A stretch of 64,000 bases of DNA, from positions 218,301 to 282,300 of the forward strand of contig JAKSLD010000001.1 in the NCBI GenBank assembly GCA_024401395.1. The letters run 5' to 3'. The notes beneath the pieces are model-generated. The model made no database searches, was not told where the DNA came from, and saw nothing but the letters and a program-made list of their open reading frames with translations. This DNA is from Bacteroidales bacterium. Its GTDB lineage: Bacteria; Bacteroidota; Bacteroidia; Bacteroidales; Marinilabiliaceae. Made by a program: the position numbers and the translations under genes. Shown here piece by piece: positions 25,121 through 33,509 of this stretch (its first letter is position 1; each line of letters starts with the position of its first letter).

Positions 25121-26275
25121 ATGAAGAGAATAGCAATACTAGGGTCAACAGGTTCAATAGGCCGTCAGACACTCGACATAGTTCGAATGCACCCAGAGCA
25201 TTTTGCGGCAGAGATATTAGTAGCCGGCACCAACGCTGATCTATTAGCTCAGCAAGCGAAAGAATTCAATCCGAATATTGTTGTCATTGCGGACGAATCG
25301 AAACTGGACGCCCTACGTTCACAATTAGAGTCATTACCAATAAAAGTATACGCAGGTGCAAAAGCGATAGAAGATGTCGTAACACTTGACTGCGTTGACA
25401 TAGTAGTAGCTGCGATGGTAGGCTTTTCCGGCTTAAGACCTACGCTAGCGGCCATAAAGGCACACAAGCCAATTGCCTTGGCTAACAAAGAGACACTTGT
25501 TGTAGCCGGACAGCTGGTAATGCAGCAAGCAGCATTCAACCAGGTACCTATACTTCCTGTAGACAGCGAGCACTCTGCTATATTCCAGTGTCTCAACGGA
25601 GAGAGACATTTGAAGCCAAAGCAGATTATACTCACAGCATCAGGAGGTCCATTCAGAGGATGGACGAGAGAGCAACTCGAGAAAGTGACACCTGCACAAG
25701 CGCTCAAGCATCCTAACTGGAGTATGGGAGCCAAAGTCACCATTGACTCAGCATCATTGATGAACAAAGGATTAGAGAGTATAGAAGCAAGATGGCTATT
25801 CTCCTGTCCACCATCAAAGCTGAAGATAGTGGTACATCCGCAGTCGATAATCCATTCCATGGTAGAATTTGAGGACAACAGCATAAAGGCACAACTAGGC
25901 ATGCCAGATATGCGTTTGCCTATACAATACGCATTGACATACCCAGACCGCATGCCAAGTCCTGCAGCTCCACTTGATTTCGCGACATACTCAACATTGA
26001 CATTCGAGTATCCCGACCGAAAAGTATTCCAGAACCTTCAGATAGCATTTGACGCTATGGAGAAAGGTGGCAATGCGCCTTGCGCCATGAATGCGGCGAA
26101 TGAGATTGTAGTAAAATATTTCCTTGAGGGAAAAGTTTCTCTCCTACAGATGCCAGAGGTTATTATGGAAACGATAAATAGATCATCATTCATCGCTGAT
26201 CCTACATTAGACGACTATATGCAGACAGATGCTGAATGCCGTATCATTGCTGAAGAAATTTTGAAGCAAAGATAA
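25121..26275 (+). CDS. dxr: 1-deoxy-D-xylulose 5-phosphate reductoisomerase
   Basis: Converts DXP to 2-C-methylerythritol 4-phosphate, the committed step of the MEP isoprenoid pathway, using NADPH. The 384 residues include the NADPH motif LGSTGSIGRQT (6-16), LANKETLVVAG, the metal-binding acidic block LPVDSEHSAIFQ and VTIDSASLMNKGLE. A GGAGG at 25108-25112, unusual in this genome, lies 8 bases before the ATG at 25121 and supports it over a GTG 15 bases upstream. It follows the M23 gene closely, so is probably co-transcribed. Confidence 0.96.
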   Translation: MKRIAILGSTGSIGRQTLDIVRMHPEHFAAEILVAGTNADLLAQQAKEFNPNIVVIADESKLDALRSQLESLPIKVYAGAKAIEDVVTLDCVDIVVAAMVGFSGLRPTLAAIKAHKPIALANKETLVVAGQLVMQQAAFNQVPILPVDSEHSAIFQCLNGERHLKPKQIILTASGGPFRGWTREQLEKVTPAQALKHPNWSMGAKVTIDSASLMNKGLESIEARWLFSCPPSKLKIVVHPQSIIHSMVEFEDNSIKAQLGMPDMRLPIQYALTYPDRMPSPAAPLDFATYSTLTFEYPDRKVFQNLQIAFDAMEKGGNAPCAMNAANEIVVKYFLEGKVSLLQMPEVIMETINRSSFIADPTLDDYMQTDAECRIIAEEILKQR

Positions 26276-26296
26276 AAGACATTAAGAATCTTTTGG

Positions 26297-26304
26297 TATA
26301 TTTG
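26297..26304 (+). promoter_or_regulatory. -7 box before the propeller-SpoIIE gene
   Basis: TATATTTG, 14 bases before the ATG at 26319 and 26 before the ATG at 26331. If used, the start at 26331 would be favoured by leader length. Confidence 0.5.
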
Positions 26305-26318
26305 TTCTTTAGATAAAA

Positions 26319-29300
26319 ATGTTCATAATGTTTGCAAAAAGACTAGCCATATTATTATGCTGCACGACGTTAGCCGTGGCATATGGTATTGCTGGTAGTT
26401 TGAAAATCAAACCATTGAACCATATCAAAGAGCAATCGCCACTCACTATATTTAACTCTGCGACATTCAACACAGACAATGGGCTGTCGTCAAATTATGT
26501 AAACTGTATATGTAGAGACGACGACGGCATAATGTGGTTTGGCACCAATGACGGATTATGCCGTTATGATGGTCACGAATTCAATATCTTCCTGCCAGAG
26601 AGAGACAACAAGGAGGCAATTTCAGGAAAGGACATACGAGACATCAAACGTGTCGGCAACCATCACCTGCGAATAACGTCAGCAGACGGAGGTGTCACAA
26701 TCTACGACAAGTTGAACAATATATTCCGCGACCCAGAAGAACTTTATGGCATATCTTATTCAAACGACGAGCACAACTACCAGTACACGTACGACATTCT
26801 AGAAATTGGAGACTACTCTTACATCGCCTACGGCGATCACATATTGAAACTGGACAACAAAACAGGGGCCACTATTTCTATTCCACTGCCACACAGAGAC
26901 CTCATCTCAGGAATGGAGTTGACAACAACTCATATGGAAAAGATGATTGGTACTGACGACTATGTCATCATGACGTTCGGCAAAGAAGATACGGGGAACC
27001 TTTACATGGGAGTCCTCAGTACAAAATATAACAATATCAGAGTTATCAGATATCAGAGACTAGACGACAAAACTCAGAATACGTTGCCAAAGTTCATCAA
27101 TGATGTATGTCCTATTGACAGCGCAAATGTATATGTAGCGACAACAGAGGGGTTGTTCGTATACAACATATATCAGCATAAAATGTACAAACAACCATTA
27201 AAGGGTGTAACAAATGTACATTGTATAGCTTTAGGCCACAACAACGACTATTGGATTTCCCACGACAACTCGGAGATTCTCAAATGGAACCCCAGCGAAG
27301 GTTCCTACAGCAAAATCGAGAATGCCAATTACTTCTTGTCCCCTCAGACTAAAACCAGAGAGATGTACGAGGATGAGAATGGATTGCTATGGGTGGCAAC
27401 AACAAATTATGGAGTAGTAAAATTGGATACGAAGTCTCCGAAAATCAAAACACACCATATAGAATCCGAGCTGCCTCCATATTACGATACACACAGCATA
27501 CATGGTCAGGACAGCCAAAATCTATATGCGGCTTGCGGACACGATGGATTGCTGAGAATCAATATATCCGACCACACATCGGAACTGATAAAGGTACCTG
27601 AAAGGAATATATGGTCGGTATACCAGAGAAGAAATGGAGATGTATATGTCGGCACAACACAAGACTTGAGAATATACAAGCCAAACGCAAATGTCCCATA
27701 CAAGATAGTAAAATTCCCCGAGTCGATAACAGACACAGTTTCGCGCATCATAACAAACGATGTGTGCGAAGATTGCCTGGGGAATGTATGGATAGCTACC
27801 AAGATAGGCCTATTCAGATACAATGGATACACGTGCGAACCTCTCACTTCTCAAGTTTTCTGGGGAGATAAGATAGAATGCGTATATGAAGACAGCGATG
27901 GCAGAATATGGTGTGGCAACGACAAAGGTTCGTTCGTCAAGCAGCCACAGGATACTTTATTCGTTGAAACTGACGCATATAAGACCAACCGAGCACCTAA
28001 TAACCATACATTCTGTTTCTGCGAATACAAAAACAAGGTGTTGATAGGTACGGCATCGGGCATATTGAGTTATGACAAAAACAGCGGACACGTATCTACA
28101 TTTGAGTTCAACCAGGATTTCGACAATACGATTATCCGCAGTATTGCCACTGACGGGAAAGATGTATTATGGGTAAGCTCTAGCTCTGGAATAGGATACA
28201 TTGACGGAAACATCAGAAGAGTGTATCACTTCAACCATTATGACGGATTAAGGCATTTTGGCGTCACCTGCCCAAAATTCACGACTATCAACGGCTATGT
28301 ATACTTCGGCAATGCAGCTTCAGTCAGTTCAATCAACGTCAATCGGGTTCGTCTGAACGAAAGACTGTGTAGAACGACCGTCAGCCATTTGCTATATGGA
28401 CAATCTGGAGAGATGTCGGAGTACTATATGACTACCGATTCGATATACAACATCAAATATCTGCTCAAAGCAGGATTGAGAATCAGCCTTGCCTCATCGG
28501 ATATGAGTATCCCGACTAGAAATGAGTACGCATATAAAGTTGAGGGCAACGACGAATGGATAAATCTAGGTACAAATAATGAGATCATCCTATCTGGATT
28601 GATGCCAGGCGAGTACAGAGTAGATGTTCGTTCATCCAATAGCGACAAACAATGGTCGCCTTTCATCCACTCTTTCGTAGTTAATATTATTCCACCTATG
28701 TGGGCAAGCAAGCCTGCGTTGATATTCTACTCGGTAGTACTGTTACTGCTGATATGGTTGCTACTAAACCTCCGATTCCGCTCTGTAAGTAGAAAAATGA
28801 GACTGATGGCAGAAGAGATGAGAGGCAAAAAGGCCATTGAAGAGCAGAGAAACAAACTTGCAAAATTGCATAAGGACCAGACAGATAGTATCAGCTATGC
28901 GAAACATATCCAAGAGGGCATCATGCCAAAAGCAGAGTCTGTAGCACATAGATTCAAAAAACTGTTCATATTATACAATCCTAAGGATATTGTATCCGGT
29001 GACTTCTGCTGTTTCTACAATAGAGATAATATTACATTCATCATTGCTGCCGATTGTACAGGTCACGGCGTACCAGGTGCCTTTATTTCTATCTTAGGCA
29101 TGGACCACTTGTTCAATATCATCATGAAGCAGAAAGTAAATGATGCAGGTAAGATATTGACCGCCTTGCACCAGGAGACTTACTCCACTGTATTCAAACA
29201 CAGTTCTAGCAACCATAATTTCAACGAAGGCATTGATATGACCATCTGTGCAGTGCATCACGATGAGAATTATCTCGAATTCGCTGGAGCTATGAATGAA

Positions 29301-29672
29301 TTATACATGATTAGGGATAATGAAATTACAACATACAAAGGCGACCGATATACTATAGGTACAAATACGTCTATTGACCCTAATCAAGAGATACTCCCTA
29401 TATACAGGACTACACGTGTACAATACAAGAGAGGAGATATGTTCTATATGTTCTCCGATGGATATGTCGACCAGTTCGGTGGTCCTGAACAAAAGAAATT
29501 CAAACACAGACGATTCAAACACCTATTGCTGAACATCCACAAAATGCCTGCTAGAGACCAAAAGGTCATCCTCCATCAACGATTAGAGGACTGGAAGGGT
29601 GTGAATGAGCAGACTGATGATATAAGTGTAGTCGGCTTTGAACCTTGGAACCAAGACAACAACGTCAGATAA
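26319..29672 (+). CDS. Periplasmic propeller sensor fused to SpoIIE/PP2C phosphatase
   Basis: A 1117-residue sensor-effector protein. After a signal anchor (about 5-25) come two-component-regulator propeller repeats (for example FNTDNGLSSNYVNCICRDDD, MWFGTNDGLCRYDG, LWVATTNYGVVKL, VWIATKIGLFRYNG, IWCGNDKGSF). A Y_Y_Y domain (about 720-790, AYKVEGNDEWINLG, MPGEYRVDVRSSN) and one membrane helix (about 797-817) follow, then a coiled coil and a SpoIIE-type domain (from SISYAKHIQEGIMP) with metal-binding Asp in SGDFCCF, ADCTGHGVPGA and QTDDISVVGF. In hybrid two-component systems of Bacteroidales the same sensor drives a histidine kinase and AraC domain; here it would control protein dephosphorylation. 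No anti-sigma-type partner is adjacent. Confidence 0.9.
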   Translation: MFIMFAKRLAILLCCTTLAVAYGIAGSLKIKPLNHIKEQSPLTIFNSATFNTDNGLSSNYVNCICRDDDGIMWFGTNDGLCRYDGHEFNIFLPERDNKEAISGKDIRDIKRVGNHHLRITSADGGVTIYDKLNNIFRDPEELYGISYSNDEHNYQYTYDILEIGDYSYIAYGDHILKLDNKTGATISIPLPHRDLISGMELTTTHMEKMIGTDDYVIMTFGKEDTGNLYMGVLSTKYNNIRVIRYQRLDDKTQNTLPKFINDVCPIDSANVYVATTEGLFVYNIYQHKMYKQPLKGVTNVHCIALGHNNDYWISHDNSEILKWNPSEGSYSKIENANYFLSPQTKTREMYEDENGLLWVATTNYGVVKLDTKSPKIKTHHIESELPPYYDTHSIHGQDSQNLYAACGHDGLLRINISDHTSELIKVPERNIWSVYQRRNGDVYVGTTQDLRIYKPNANVPYKIVKFPESITDTVSRIITNDVCEDCLGNVWIATKIGLFRYNGYTCEPLTSQVFWGDKIECVYEDSDGRIWCGNDKGSFVKQPQDTLFVETDAYKTNRAPNNHTFCFCEYKNKVLIGTASGILSYDKNSGHVSTFEFNQDFDNTIIRSIATDGKDVLWVSSSSGIGYIDGNIRRVYHFNHYDGLRHFGVTCPKFTTINGYVYFGNAASVSSINVNRVRLNERLCRTTVSHLLYGQSGEMSEYYMTTDSIYNIKYLLKAGLRISLASSDMSIPTRNEYAYKVEGNDEWINLGTNNEIILSGLMPGEYRVDVRSSNSDKQWSPFIHSFVVNIIPPMWASKPALIFYSVVLLLLIWLLLNLRFRSVSRKMRLMAEEMRGKKAIEEQRNKLAKLHKDQTDSISYAKHIQEGIMPKAESVAHRFKKLFILYNPKDIVSGDFCCFYNRDNITFIIAADCTGHGVPGAFISILGMDHLFNIIMKQKVNDAGKILTALHQETYSTVFKHSSSNHNFNEGIDMTICAVHHDENYLEFAGAMNELYMIRDNEITTYKGDRYTIGTNTSIDPNQEILPIYRTTRVQYKRGDMFYMFSDGYVDQFGGPEQKKFKHRRFKHLLLNIHKMPARDQKVILHQRLEDWKGVNEQTDDISVVGFEPWNQDNNVR

Positions 29673-29682
29673 AATCAGACAG

Positions 29683-30939
29683 ATGAAACATATCATTTCT
29701 ATTTTGTATGCTATTGGCATGCCTTTTTACGGATTCGTATTGAACATAGTGGCTATGTTCGGACATAAGAAGGCAAAATTACTCGTTAACGGAAGAAAAG
29801 ATACTTGGGAGAAACTCAAGACATACGACAATTCTACTTCTTGTATATGGATACATGCTGCATCATTGGGCGAATTCGAGCAAGGTCGCCCTATCATTGA
29901 AGCAATACGCGCAAAGTATCCTAACAAAAAAATCGTCTTGACATTCTACTCCCCTTCAGGATATGAGGTTAGAAAGAATTACAAGGAAGTTGATTTAGTA
30001 TGCTATTTGCCTTCGGACAGAAGTGGCAACGCTAAACGCTTCATCGAAGCTATCAATCCAGAAATGGCTTTCTTTGTCAAATACGAATTCTGGCATCATT
30101 ATATAAACGAGATCCATAAAAGGGGCATAGCACTATACGGCGTATCTGTAATATTCAGAGACACTCAGCCTTTCTTCAAGTCTTGGGGAGGTTGGTTTAG
30201 GGATATGCTGCACAAGTATACTAGAATATATGTTCAGGATCAGTTGTCGGCCGACCTTCTGAAATCAATCGGCATAGAAGATAATAAATATGTAGTGGCA
30301 GGCGATACTCGTTTCGACAGAGTTAGACAGATAGCTTCTAATGCTAAGGACGTAGAAATAGTAGAGCGTTTCGTAAAGAATGCCTCAAGAGTCATTGTTA
30401 TGGGTAGTGCATGGCCTCCAGATGACGAGGTTGTATTCCCATACATCAACAATGCTCCTAAGGACGTCAAGCTGATAGTTGCACCTCACGAGATACACTC
30501 TGAACGTATCAAGGGTCTTGTCGGCAGATTATCCGTAAAGACGTCTTTGTACACAGAGCCAGCATCTGACCTGGAAGATTGCCAGGTATTGGTAGTGAAC
30601 ACTATCGGATTATTGTCTACTATATATAAGTATGGACAAATCGGATATATAGGTGGCGGATTTGGCGTCGGCATACACAATACATTGGAGGCTGCGACAT
30701 ATTCTATGCCTGTTTTATTCGGTCCTAACTATAAACGCTTCAAGGAAGCTGTAGATTTGATTGATTGTGGCGGAGGCTTCTGCATAAAATCAAAGGAAGA
30801 CGTCAAGGGAAAACTAGATTTGTGGCTAAACGACCAGAATGCCTTGGCAACAGCAGGCGAGGCCGCAGGCAAGTATGTAGCATCAATGTGTGGTGCCACA
30901 GAAAAGATAATGGCTGAAATTGAAGCTAAATTAGCCTGA
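29683..30939 (+). CDS. waaA: 3-deoxy-D-manno-octulosonic acid transferase
   Basis: Transfers Kdo to lipid A precursor at the inner membrane. The 418 residues begin with a membrane anchor (IISILYAIGMPFYGFVLNIVAMF), then the Glycos_transf_N domain (IWIHAASLGEFEQGRPII, TFYSPSGYEV, VKYEFWHHYI) and a C-terminal GT-B half (GGGFGVGIHNTLEAATYSMPVLFGPNYKRF). The preceding gene ends 10 bases upstream; the frame extends back to 29638 within that gene, but the hydrophobic anchor starts at the ATG at 29683. No clear terminator follows; a copy of the dispersed element lies 43 bases after the stop. Confidence 0.95.
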   Translation: MKHIISILYAIGMPFYGFVLNIVAMFGHKKAKLLVNGRKDTWEKLKTYDNSTSCIWIHAASLGEFEQGRPIIEAIRAKYPNKKIVLTFYSPSGYEVRKNYKEVDLVCYLPSDRSGNAKRFIEAINPEMAFFVKYEFWHHYINEIHKRGIALYGVSVIFRDTQPFFKSWGGWFRDMLHKYTRIYVQDQLSADLLKSIGIEDNKYVVAGDTRFDRVRQIASNAKDVEIVERFVKNASRVIVMGSAWPPDDEVVFPYINNAPKDVKLIVAPHEIHSERIKGLVGRLSVKTSLYTEPASDLEDCQVLVVNTIGLLSTIYKYGQIGYIGGGFGVGIHNTLEAATYSMPVLFGPNYKRFKEAVDLIDCGGGFCIKSKEDVKGKLDLWLNDQNALATAGEAAGKYVASMCGATEKIMAEIEAKLA

Positions 30940-30982
30940 ATTCGCAATCAGTGTATTCAAGGGTTCTCTTGTCTCGCATAAT

Positions 30983-31043
30983 AAAAAACTGCGAGCAACA
31001 AGGGACTTCCCTTATACTAGCCTATGAGTACACGGAACAAAAA
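30983..31043 (+). repeat. Dispersed 11-bp-phased element, copy F
   Basis: A-tract, head CTGCGAGCAAC (30989-30999), AAGGGACTTCC, CTTATACTAGC, CTATGAGTACA, then a decayed unit. It lies between waaA and the 3' end of the convergent 50-codon gene; the second unit provides that gene's TAG stop. Confidence 0.9.
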
Positions 31044-31169
31044 GAAAGAGAAAATAAATAGAAGAGCTATCAATCCGACTTCGGCCAACGAATAAAGAAA
31101 TATCTTCTTTTTCAACTGGTCGGAGTCTGAAAGTTTATCTTTCGACTTAAACAAATTAGATATGGCCAT
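31017..31169 (-). CDS. 50-residue single-pass membrane protein
   Basis: A short gene of unknown function. The product has a charged N-terminal half (SKDKLSDSDQLKKK) followed by one membrane helix (about 23-49, IFLYSLAEVGLIALLFIFSFF). A purine-rich GGGAAAGAGA directly precedes the ATG at 31169, and a perfect -7 box TAACTTTG lies 20 bases upstream, which argues that it is expressed. The last codons and the stop lie within units of dispersed element copy F, so the C-terminus may have been set by the element. It is tail-anchored in layout; no family recognised. Confidence 0.7.
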   Translation of the reverse strand: MAISNLFKSKDKLSDSDQLKKKIFLYSLAEVGLIALLFIFSFFLFRVLIG

Positions 31170-31188
31170 TCTCTTTCCCATAACGATA

Positions 31189-31196
31189 CAAAGTTA
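31189..31196 (-). promoter_or_regulatory. -7 box of the 50-codon gene
   Basis: Minus-strand TAACTTTG, an exact TAnnTTTG, 20 bases before the ATG at 31169. A TTTG lies further upstream at a spacing of about 25 bases, longer than ideal. Confidence 0.6.
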
Positions 31197-31302
31197 GGCA
31201 AAAGATTCCAAGCCGTACTGACAAATATTTTCGCAATTTGGGGGAATTATTTCCATTTCAAGTTAAAAAAACTTGAAAATTTTTCTCTACGTAACATTAA
31301 CG

Positions 31303-31662
31303 TTAAAATGTAACGATTACAGCAACATCTTTCATCTTTCCTCCAACTGGCGGCGCCATCTTGGCAACCCTGATCCAAATGCGGGATAAAACATCCTTAT
31401 CATAGCGCTGACGGATAGCTTTCCCTATGTTACACGCTACTGTTTCTATGAGATGTTGAGTCTTTAACATTTCTTCCTTAACAATCTCATACACCTCAAC
31501 ATAATTAAGAGCATCCCTTACATTATCTGTAACGATAGTTTTATCAATATTTACATCAAGTTTAATATCGACTTCATATCGATTACCCACTATCTGCTCT
31601 TGCTTATAGCAGCCATGATAGGCCCAAAGCTCTATTTTATCTAATTCAATTGTAGCTGTCAT
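31303..31662 (-). CDS. folB: Dihydroneopterin aldolase
   Basis: Cleaves dihydroneopterin to 6-hydroxymethyl-dihydropterin in folate synthesis. The 119 residues contain the family opening IELDKIELWAYHGCYKQEQIVGNRYEVDI, the central DALNYVEVYEIVKEEM with the pterin-binding Glu region, LIETVACNIGKAI, and the terminal RVAKMAPPVGGKMKDVAV. The frame stays open to 31689, but the homologous start is the ATG at 31662. A -7 box lies only 4 bases upstream of that codon, so the transcript may be almost leaderless. It is divergent from glnS; the two promoters share about 90 bases. Confidence 0.93.
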   Translation of the reverse strand: MTATIELDKIELWAYHGCYKQEQIVGNRYEVDIKLDVNIDKTIVTDNVRDALNYVEVYEIVKEEMLKTQHLIETVACNIGKAIRQRYDKDVLSRIWIRVAKMAPPVGGKMKDVAVIVTF

Positions 31663-31666
31663 AGTG

Positions 31667-31674
31667 CAAAAATA
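31667..31674 (-). promoter_or_regulatory. -7 box abutting the folB start
   Basis: Minus-strand TATTTTTG matches TAnnTTTG and ends 4 bases before the folB ATG. Transcription starts some 5-7 bases past such boxes, so the mRNA would begin at or next to the start codon. Confidence 0.45.
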
Positions 31675-31706
31675 CATAATATGGCTCAACTTTAGCGTAT
31701 TTTCAT

Positions 31707-31714
31707 TACTTTTG
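31707..31714 (+). promoter_or_regulatory. -7 box of glnS promoter
   Basis: TACTTTTG, 41 bases before the glnS ATG at 31756; an exact TAnnTTTG. Confidence 0.6.
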
Positions 31715-31755
31715 TCCCATTATTGTCGTTATCAATTATAATTGTATCATTTTCA

Positions 31756-33483
31756 ATGAATACTACAGACGAAAACAAATTGGAAGCTTCCGCTAGCAGT
31801 GAAGCTAAGAATTTTATATATCAGGAAATTGACAAGGATCTCGCTGCTGGCAAGAATGGTGGCGCAGTGTTGACCCGTTTTCCTCCAGAGCCAAATGGCT
31901 ACTTACACATTGGTCACGCCAAGTCGCTCTGCCTCAATTTCGGCATCGCCAGAGACTACAACGGTGGTTGTAATCTTCGTTTCGACGATACTAACCCAGT
32001 AAAGGAGGATGTCGAGTATGTAGACTCTATCATGGAGGATATCCATTGGTTGGGTTTCGATTGGGTCGGCGAGCCAAAATATGCTTCAGACTATTTCGAC
32101 CAGTTGTATGAGTGGGCAATACTTCTCATCAAAAAGGGCAAGGCGTATGTAGATTTCCAGACAGCTGAACAGATTGCAGCACAGAAGGGTACTCCTACAA
32201 CACCTGGCACAGAGAGCATCTACCGAAACACTTCTGTAGAAAAGAACCTCGAGGAGTTCGAGAACATGAGGGCTGGCAAGTACGAAGAAGGTCATTGCGT
32301 GCTCCGTGCGAAAATAGACATGGCATCGCCAAACATGCTCCTGCGCGATCCTAATATGTACAGAATACTCCACCGAGCACATCATCGCACAGGTGACAAG
32401 TGGTGCATATACCCTTTGTATGATTTCGCTCACGGACAGAGCGATTTCTGCGAGAGTATCACACACTCTATCTGTACCCTCGAATTTGAAGTCCACCGTC
32501 CTCTGTACGATTGGTTCCTCGACCAGATACTTGAGGGTCAGCCAGCCCCTAAAACACGTAACCGTCAGATCGAGTTCGCCCGACTCAACCTCAACTACAC
32601 TGTTATGAGTAAGCGCAAGCTCCTCCAACTCGTGAAGGAGGGTATCGTGGACGGATGGAACGACCCACGTATGCCAACTATTTGTGGTCTCCGCCGCCGT
32701 GGTTATACTCCAAAGAGTGTTAGGGACTTTGCTGAGAAGGTAGGCATCGCAAAACGTGAAAACGTTATTGATTTTGCTCTCCTTGAATCATGCGCTCGTG
32801 AGGATTTGAACAAAATAGCACCTCGTGTGTTCGCCGTACTCGACCCTGTAAAGGTCGTCATCGACAACTACCCTGATGATTTGGTCGAGATGATGGAGAC
32901 AATCAACAACCCAGAGGATGAAACACAAGGTTCTCGCGAAATACCATTCTGCAAGGAATTGTACATCGAACGCGAAGACTTCATGGAAAATCCTCCTAAA
33001 AAATATTTCCGTCTGTTCCCTGGCGGTGAGGTTCGTCTCAAGGGCGCATATATCATCAAGTGCGAATCTATCGAGAAAGATAATCTTGGCAACATTACTA
33101 CAATTCACGTATCGTACGACCCAGAGACGAAGAGCGGCTTGCCAGGTGCCGACCGCAAGGTAAAAGGTACTCTGCATTGGGTTTCTGCTCGTCACTGCTT
33201 CGATGCTGAAGTTAGGGTATACGACCGACTCTTCAATGACCCTGAACCAGGCGGCCATGAAGCCGAAGGTCACGATTTCAAAGAGTATTTGAATCCAGAT
33301 TCTCTTCAGATAATATCAAACGCAAAAATGGAGCCAAGCCTAAAGAATGCAAAACCTCTAGACCATTTCCAGTTCCAGCGTATTGGATATTTCAACTTGG
33401 ACCCACAGTCTACAGCAGACAAAATGGTATTCAACAAGACAGTCGGCTTGAAGGATAGCTGGGCAAAAGAGGTAAAAAAATAA
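31756..33483 (+). CDS. glnS: Glutaminyl-tRNA synthetase
   Basis: Charges tRNA-Gln directly. The 575 residues have the class I signatures [15 protein letters not shown] and VMSKRKL (MSK form of KMSKS), the GlnRS-specific FDDTNP and the C-terminal beta-barrel anticodon domains ([21 protein letters not shown] block). The frame is open from 31723, but that segment ([10 protein letters not shown]) lies just after the promoter and is non-homologous, so the ATG at 31756 is chosen. Presence of GlnRS suggests that Gln-tRNA need not be made by GatCAB. The capsule-export gene follows 26 bases later without a visible terminator. Confidence 0.96.
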   Translation: MNTTDENKLEASASSEAKNFIYQEIDKDLAAGKNGGAVLTRFPPEPNGYLHIGHAKSLCLNFGIARDYNGGCNLRFDDTNPVKEDVEYVDSIMEDIHWLGFDWVGEPKYASDYFDQLYEWAILLIKKGKAYVDFQTAEQIAAQKGTPTTPGTESIYRNTSVEKNLEEFENMRAGKYEEGHCVLRAKIDMASPNMLLRDPNMYRILHRAHHRTGDKWCIYPLYDFAHGQSDFCESITHSICTLEFEVHRPLYDWFLDQILEGQPAPKTRNRQIEFARLNLNYTVMSKRKLLQLVKEGIVDGWNDPRMPTICGLRRRGYTPKSVRDFAEKVGIAKRENVIDFALLESCAREDLNKIAPRVFAVLDPVKVVIDNYPDDLVEMMETINNPEDETQGSREIPFCKELYIEREDFMENPPKKYFRLFPGGEVRLKGAYIIKCESIEKDNLGNITTIHVSYDPETKSGLPGADRKVKGTLHWVSARHCFDAEVRVYDRLFNDPEPGGHEAEGHDFKEYLNPDSLQIISNAKMEPSLKNAKPLDHFQFQRIGYFNLDPQSTADKMVFNKTVGLKDSWAKEVKK

Positions 33484-33509
33484 CTTAGACGAACCCGAAA
33501 TATATACTT

